Shown: piece by piece, positions 60,686 to 64,000 of the stretch | How the letters are laid out: each line of letters opens with the position of its first letter | Position numbering within the stretch: the stretch's first letter is position 1 | Source of the DNA: Bradyrhizobium tropiciagri | GTDB lineage: Bacteria > Pseudomonadota > Alphaproteobacteria > Rhizobiales > Xanthobacteraceae | DNA length: 64,000 nucleotides | NCBI RefSeq assembly: GCF_018130545.1 | Contig: NZ_JAFCKF010000002.1 | Coordinates: 868,001 to 932,000, forward strand | Reading direction: 5' to 3' | Position numbers and translations under genes: made by a program | The notes under the pieces: generated by a model | Told to the model about the DNA's origin: nothing | The model's input: the letters and a program-made list of their open reading frames with translations, nothing else | Database searches by the model: none

Positions 60686-61318
60686 ATGACCGCACCGAAG
60701 CCTTCCCGCCCCAAGATCGCCGAAACCGTCATCGAGCCGACGGTCAAGCTGCGGGAGGTCAAGGTCGGGCGTTGCTGTGAAGTGCTCGGCGACACCGCGA
60801 TCGAGTACACCGAGCTCGGCGACTACTCCTACCTCGGCAGCGGCTGCATGGTCGCCGACGCCGTGATCGGTCGCTTCTGCGCGATCGCGGCGCAGGTCCG
60901 GATCGGCGCGCCCAATCATCCGCTCGAGCGCCCCTCCCAGCATCGCTTCACCTACTGCCCGGAATACTACACAGCCTCCGCCGAGCGCGATCATGGCTTC
61001 TTCAGCGAGCGCCGCGCGGATCGCGTCGTGATCGGCAACGACGTCTGGATCGGCCATGGCGTGATCGTGCTGCCCGGCGTCACGGTCGGCGACGGCGCGG
61101 TGCTGGCCGCCGGCGCGGTCGTCTCGCGCGACGTCGCGCCCTACACCATTGTCGGCGGCGTGCCGGCCCGACCGATCAAGGAGCGGTTCAGCCGCAAGAT
61201 CGCGGCCGAGCTGTCGCAGATCGCCTGGTGGAATTGGCCGCCGGAAGCCATTTGGGAGCGCCTTCCCGAATTTCAGTCCGGCGACGTCGAGGCATTTTGC
61301 GCGCGGTGGCGCGCTTGA
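60686..61318 (+). CDS. Hexapeptide-repeat acyltransferase, phosphonate-associated type
   Basis: A 210-residue left-handed beta-helix acyltransferase. It matches the phosphonate-associated transferase type in my memory: YSYLGSGCMVADAVIGRFCAIAAQVRIG, NHPLERPSQHRFTY, NDVWIGHGVIVLPGVTVGDGAVLAAGAVV and WWNWPPEAIWERLPEF. Members sit in phn operons and resemble chloramphenicol acetyltransferases; no other phn gene is present here, so the link is to family only. GAGG lies about ten bases before ATG 60686. The ABC-F gene is convergent, with stops one base apart. Confidence 0.82.
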   Translation: MTAPKPSRPKIAETVIEPTVKLREVKVGRCCEVLGDTAIEYTELGDYSYLGSGCMVADAVIGRFCAIAAQVRIGAPNHPLERPSQHRFTYCPEYYTASAERDHGFFSERRADRVVIGNDVWIGHGVIVLPGVTVGDGAVLAAGAVVSRDVAPYTIVGGVPARPIKERFSRKIAAELSQIAWWNWPPEAIWERLPEFQSGDVEAFCARWRA

Positions 61319-61319
61319 G

Positions 61320-62942
<1,623 letters not shown>

Positions 62943-63102
62943 GCTCAAATACTGGGGAATTGGGGGTTGCGGCCTCTTATTCGATCTCGGACGTGGGTGG
63001 AAGCCCATTCCGCGGGTTTCGCGCCGCGCACCAATGCATGCCACGATCGTTGCCGATCGAATATGACAGGAAATCCTTCGGCGATCGGTTTTGGGGCGTC
63101 AC

Positions 63103-63546
63103 ATGCAGGTCTGGTTTCTCTATCTCCTCGCGCTCGGTGCCGGCATTGCCGTCGCCGTTCAACAGGTCCTGAACGGCAATTTGCGGTCCGCCCTGAACTC
63201 ACCGGCCTGGGCCGGGCTGGTCAGCTATCTCGGCGGGCTCGTGACGATGGCGGTCGTGCTGGTCGCAACCCGGGAGCCGGTGCCGTCGTGGAAGCTGGTG
63301 ACGGCGGTGCCGTGGTGGGCCTGGAGCGGCGGCATCCTCGGCGGCGTCTTCATCCTCTTGATGATCCTGCTGCTGCCGTCGCTCGGCGCCGCAACCCTGC
63401 TTGCGCTGGTGGTCGCGGGTCAGATGACCGCAGGCATCGCGATGGACCATTTTGGCATGTTCGGGCTGGCGCAGCATCCGGTGTCGATTTCACGATTGGC
63501 CGGCATCGCGCTGATCATCGGCGGCGTGCTCCTGATCAAGGATTGA
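63103..63546 (+). CDS. DMT-superfamily transporter, YdcZ/DUF606 type
   Basis: A 147-residue membrane protein with about five hydrophobic segments. VQQVLNGNLRSALNSPAWAGLVSYLGG and PWWAWSGGILGGVFILLMI match the DUF606/YdcZ type, half-size relatives of EamA that function as dimers. Substrate unknown. The start is ATG 63103; TTG 63091 in frame is possible. The gene is divergent from the ABC-F gene. Confidence 0.85.
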   Translation: MQVWFLYLLALGAGIAVAVQQVLNGNLRSALNSPAWAGLVSYLGGLVTMAVVLVATREPVPSWKLVTAVPWWAWSGGILGGVFILLMILLLPSLGAATLLALVVAGQMTAGIAMDHFGMFGLAQHPVSISRLAGIALIIGGVLLIKD

Positions 63547-63825
63547 AGCCATCGACGACGCGGTCGACGCGAGTGATTCCCTGAATGAGAAAGCTCCGCT
63601 GAATCCGGCGTCGTACGACAGTATGGCGCAACCACCCGCGTAGTCTCCGGGTGTGGACACCCGCCGATTCGTCGCTTAGCTGTAAGCACCCGGCCCCGTC
63701 GTGTTGCGTCATGCGGGATCGACCATCCCTGTTCATTTGCGTCAAAAAAGAATTGCGCATCCCGCCAGCGTCGAGGGGCCGCATCGCGGACTTCGGCGTT
63801 AGTCGGGGGCTGCGAGGAGCATGAC

Positions 63826-64000
63826 ATGACCCATCGTATCCGTTTGGTCGCTGCACTGGCGTTGCTGCTGGGCAGCGCTGATGCCGCCCTCGCCCAGTCG
63901 CTGCCCGACTACATGGCACCGATCTCGGGCAAGACCTCGTCGACGCCGGCCGACGTCGCGACCAAGGACATGCTCGCGCTCAACACCGGCATGTTCGAGC
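63826..64000 (+). CDS. Exported protein, 3' end outside the window
   Basis: The first 58 residues only. A signal peptide (about 1-22, ending ALA) is followed by QSLPDYMAPISGKTSSTP and a helix start. GAGGAG lies seven bases before the ATG. I do not recognise the family from this part. The preceding spacer (63547-63825) shows no gene. Confidence 0.7.
   Translation, partial: MTHRIRLVAALALLLGSADAALAQSLPDYMAPISGKTSSTPADVATKDMLALNTGMFE

Overview
The window reads as chromosomal DNA of an alphaproteobacterium of the Nitrobacteraceae, most likely Bradyrhizobium. The support is indirect but consistent: high GC throughout, NDUFA12-type complex I accessory subunit, BA14K, DUF2155, two DUF6894 proteins, a GapR/DUF2312 protein, a B12-dependent ribonucleotide reductase, and several families of short dispersed palindromes of the kind common in Bradyrhizobium intergenic DNA. 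I found no tRNA, rRNA, CRISPR array, intact insertion sequence or replication origin. Genes lie on both strands in short operons and the region is mostly metabolic, envelope and signalling housekeeping.

Layout. 0-6 kb: a truncated DASS anion transporter, aat, a DUF2155 exported protein, an SDR dehydrogenase with an HSL-type esterase, and a NhaD/citrate-type permease. 6-12 kb: small proteins, a GlxA-type AraC/DJ-1 regulator facing an isonitrile-hydratase-like DJ-1 enzyme across a candidate operator, a VOC protein, NDUFA12, BA14K, and an EamA exporter. 12-16 kb: a response regulator and hybrid histidine kinase flanked by two paralogous EamA exporters. 16-20.8 kb: nrdJ behind a roughly 450-base leader with a candidate NrdR box.

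20.8-24 kb is the least ordinary part: a frameshifted OLD/AAA ATPase remnant of lower GC, a broken second copy of a GapR-family gene, an exported L,D-transpeptidase homologue that lacks the catalytic histidine, the intact GapR-family gene, and three overlapping or closely spaced small genes (DUF6471 plus two membrane peptides). I read it as an old insertion scar. 24-36 kb carries a metallophosphoesterase, a CREST/ceramidase-like membrane hydrolase behind a duplicated palindromic operator, an LLM oxidoreductase, panD, a PLP-enzyme operon, a ROK kinase, a LysR/enol-lactonase pair and a PaiB-like protein. Four copies of a roughly 85-base repeat lie between 27.6 and 34.5 kb, all in one orientation.

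36-49 kb: pdxY, a LysE exporter, a LytM-like protein lacking one active-site histidine, csaA, DUF6894 proteins, DUF1993, a methyltransferase, a Tat-exported serine hydrolase, RlpA, a proline/alanine-rich membrane protein, an intact L,D-transpeptidase, an SDR and an FMN reductase. 49-64 kb: a chemoreceptor, acyl-CoA dehydrogenase, hydrolase and nitroreductase, a PsiF protein, two PilZ proteins with a DUF2336 protein, an AraC regulator, an MBL hydrolase, a dienelactone-hydrolase-like protein, a phosphonate-type hexapeptide transferase, an ABC-F ATPase, a YdcZ-type transporter and the start of an unknown exported protein.

I did not find a convincing wholly new system. The best leads are the four-copy repeat, the GapR duplication with the inactive-looking transpeptidase, the duplicated operator at the ceramidase-like gene, and REP-like palindromes that supply the stop codons of two genes. 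Start codons were moved inward from the longest open frame wherever a ribosome binding site or family length argued for it.
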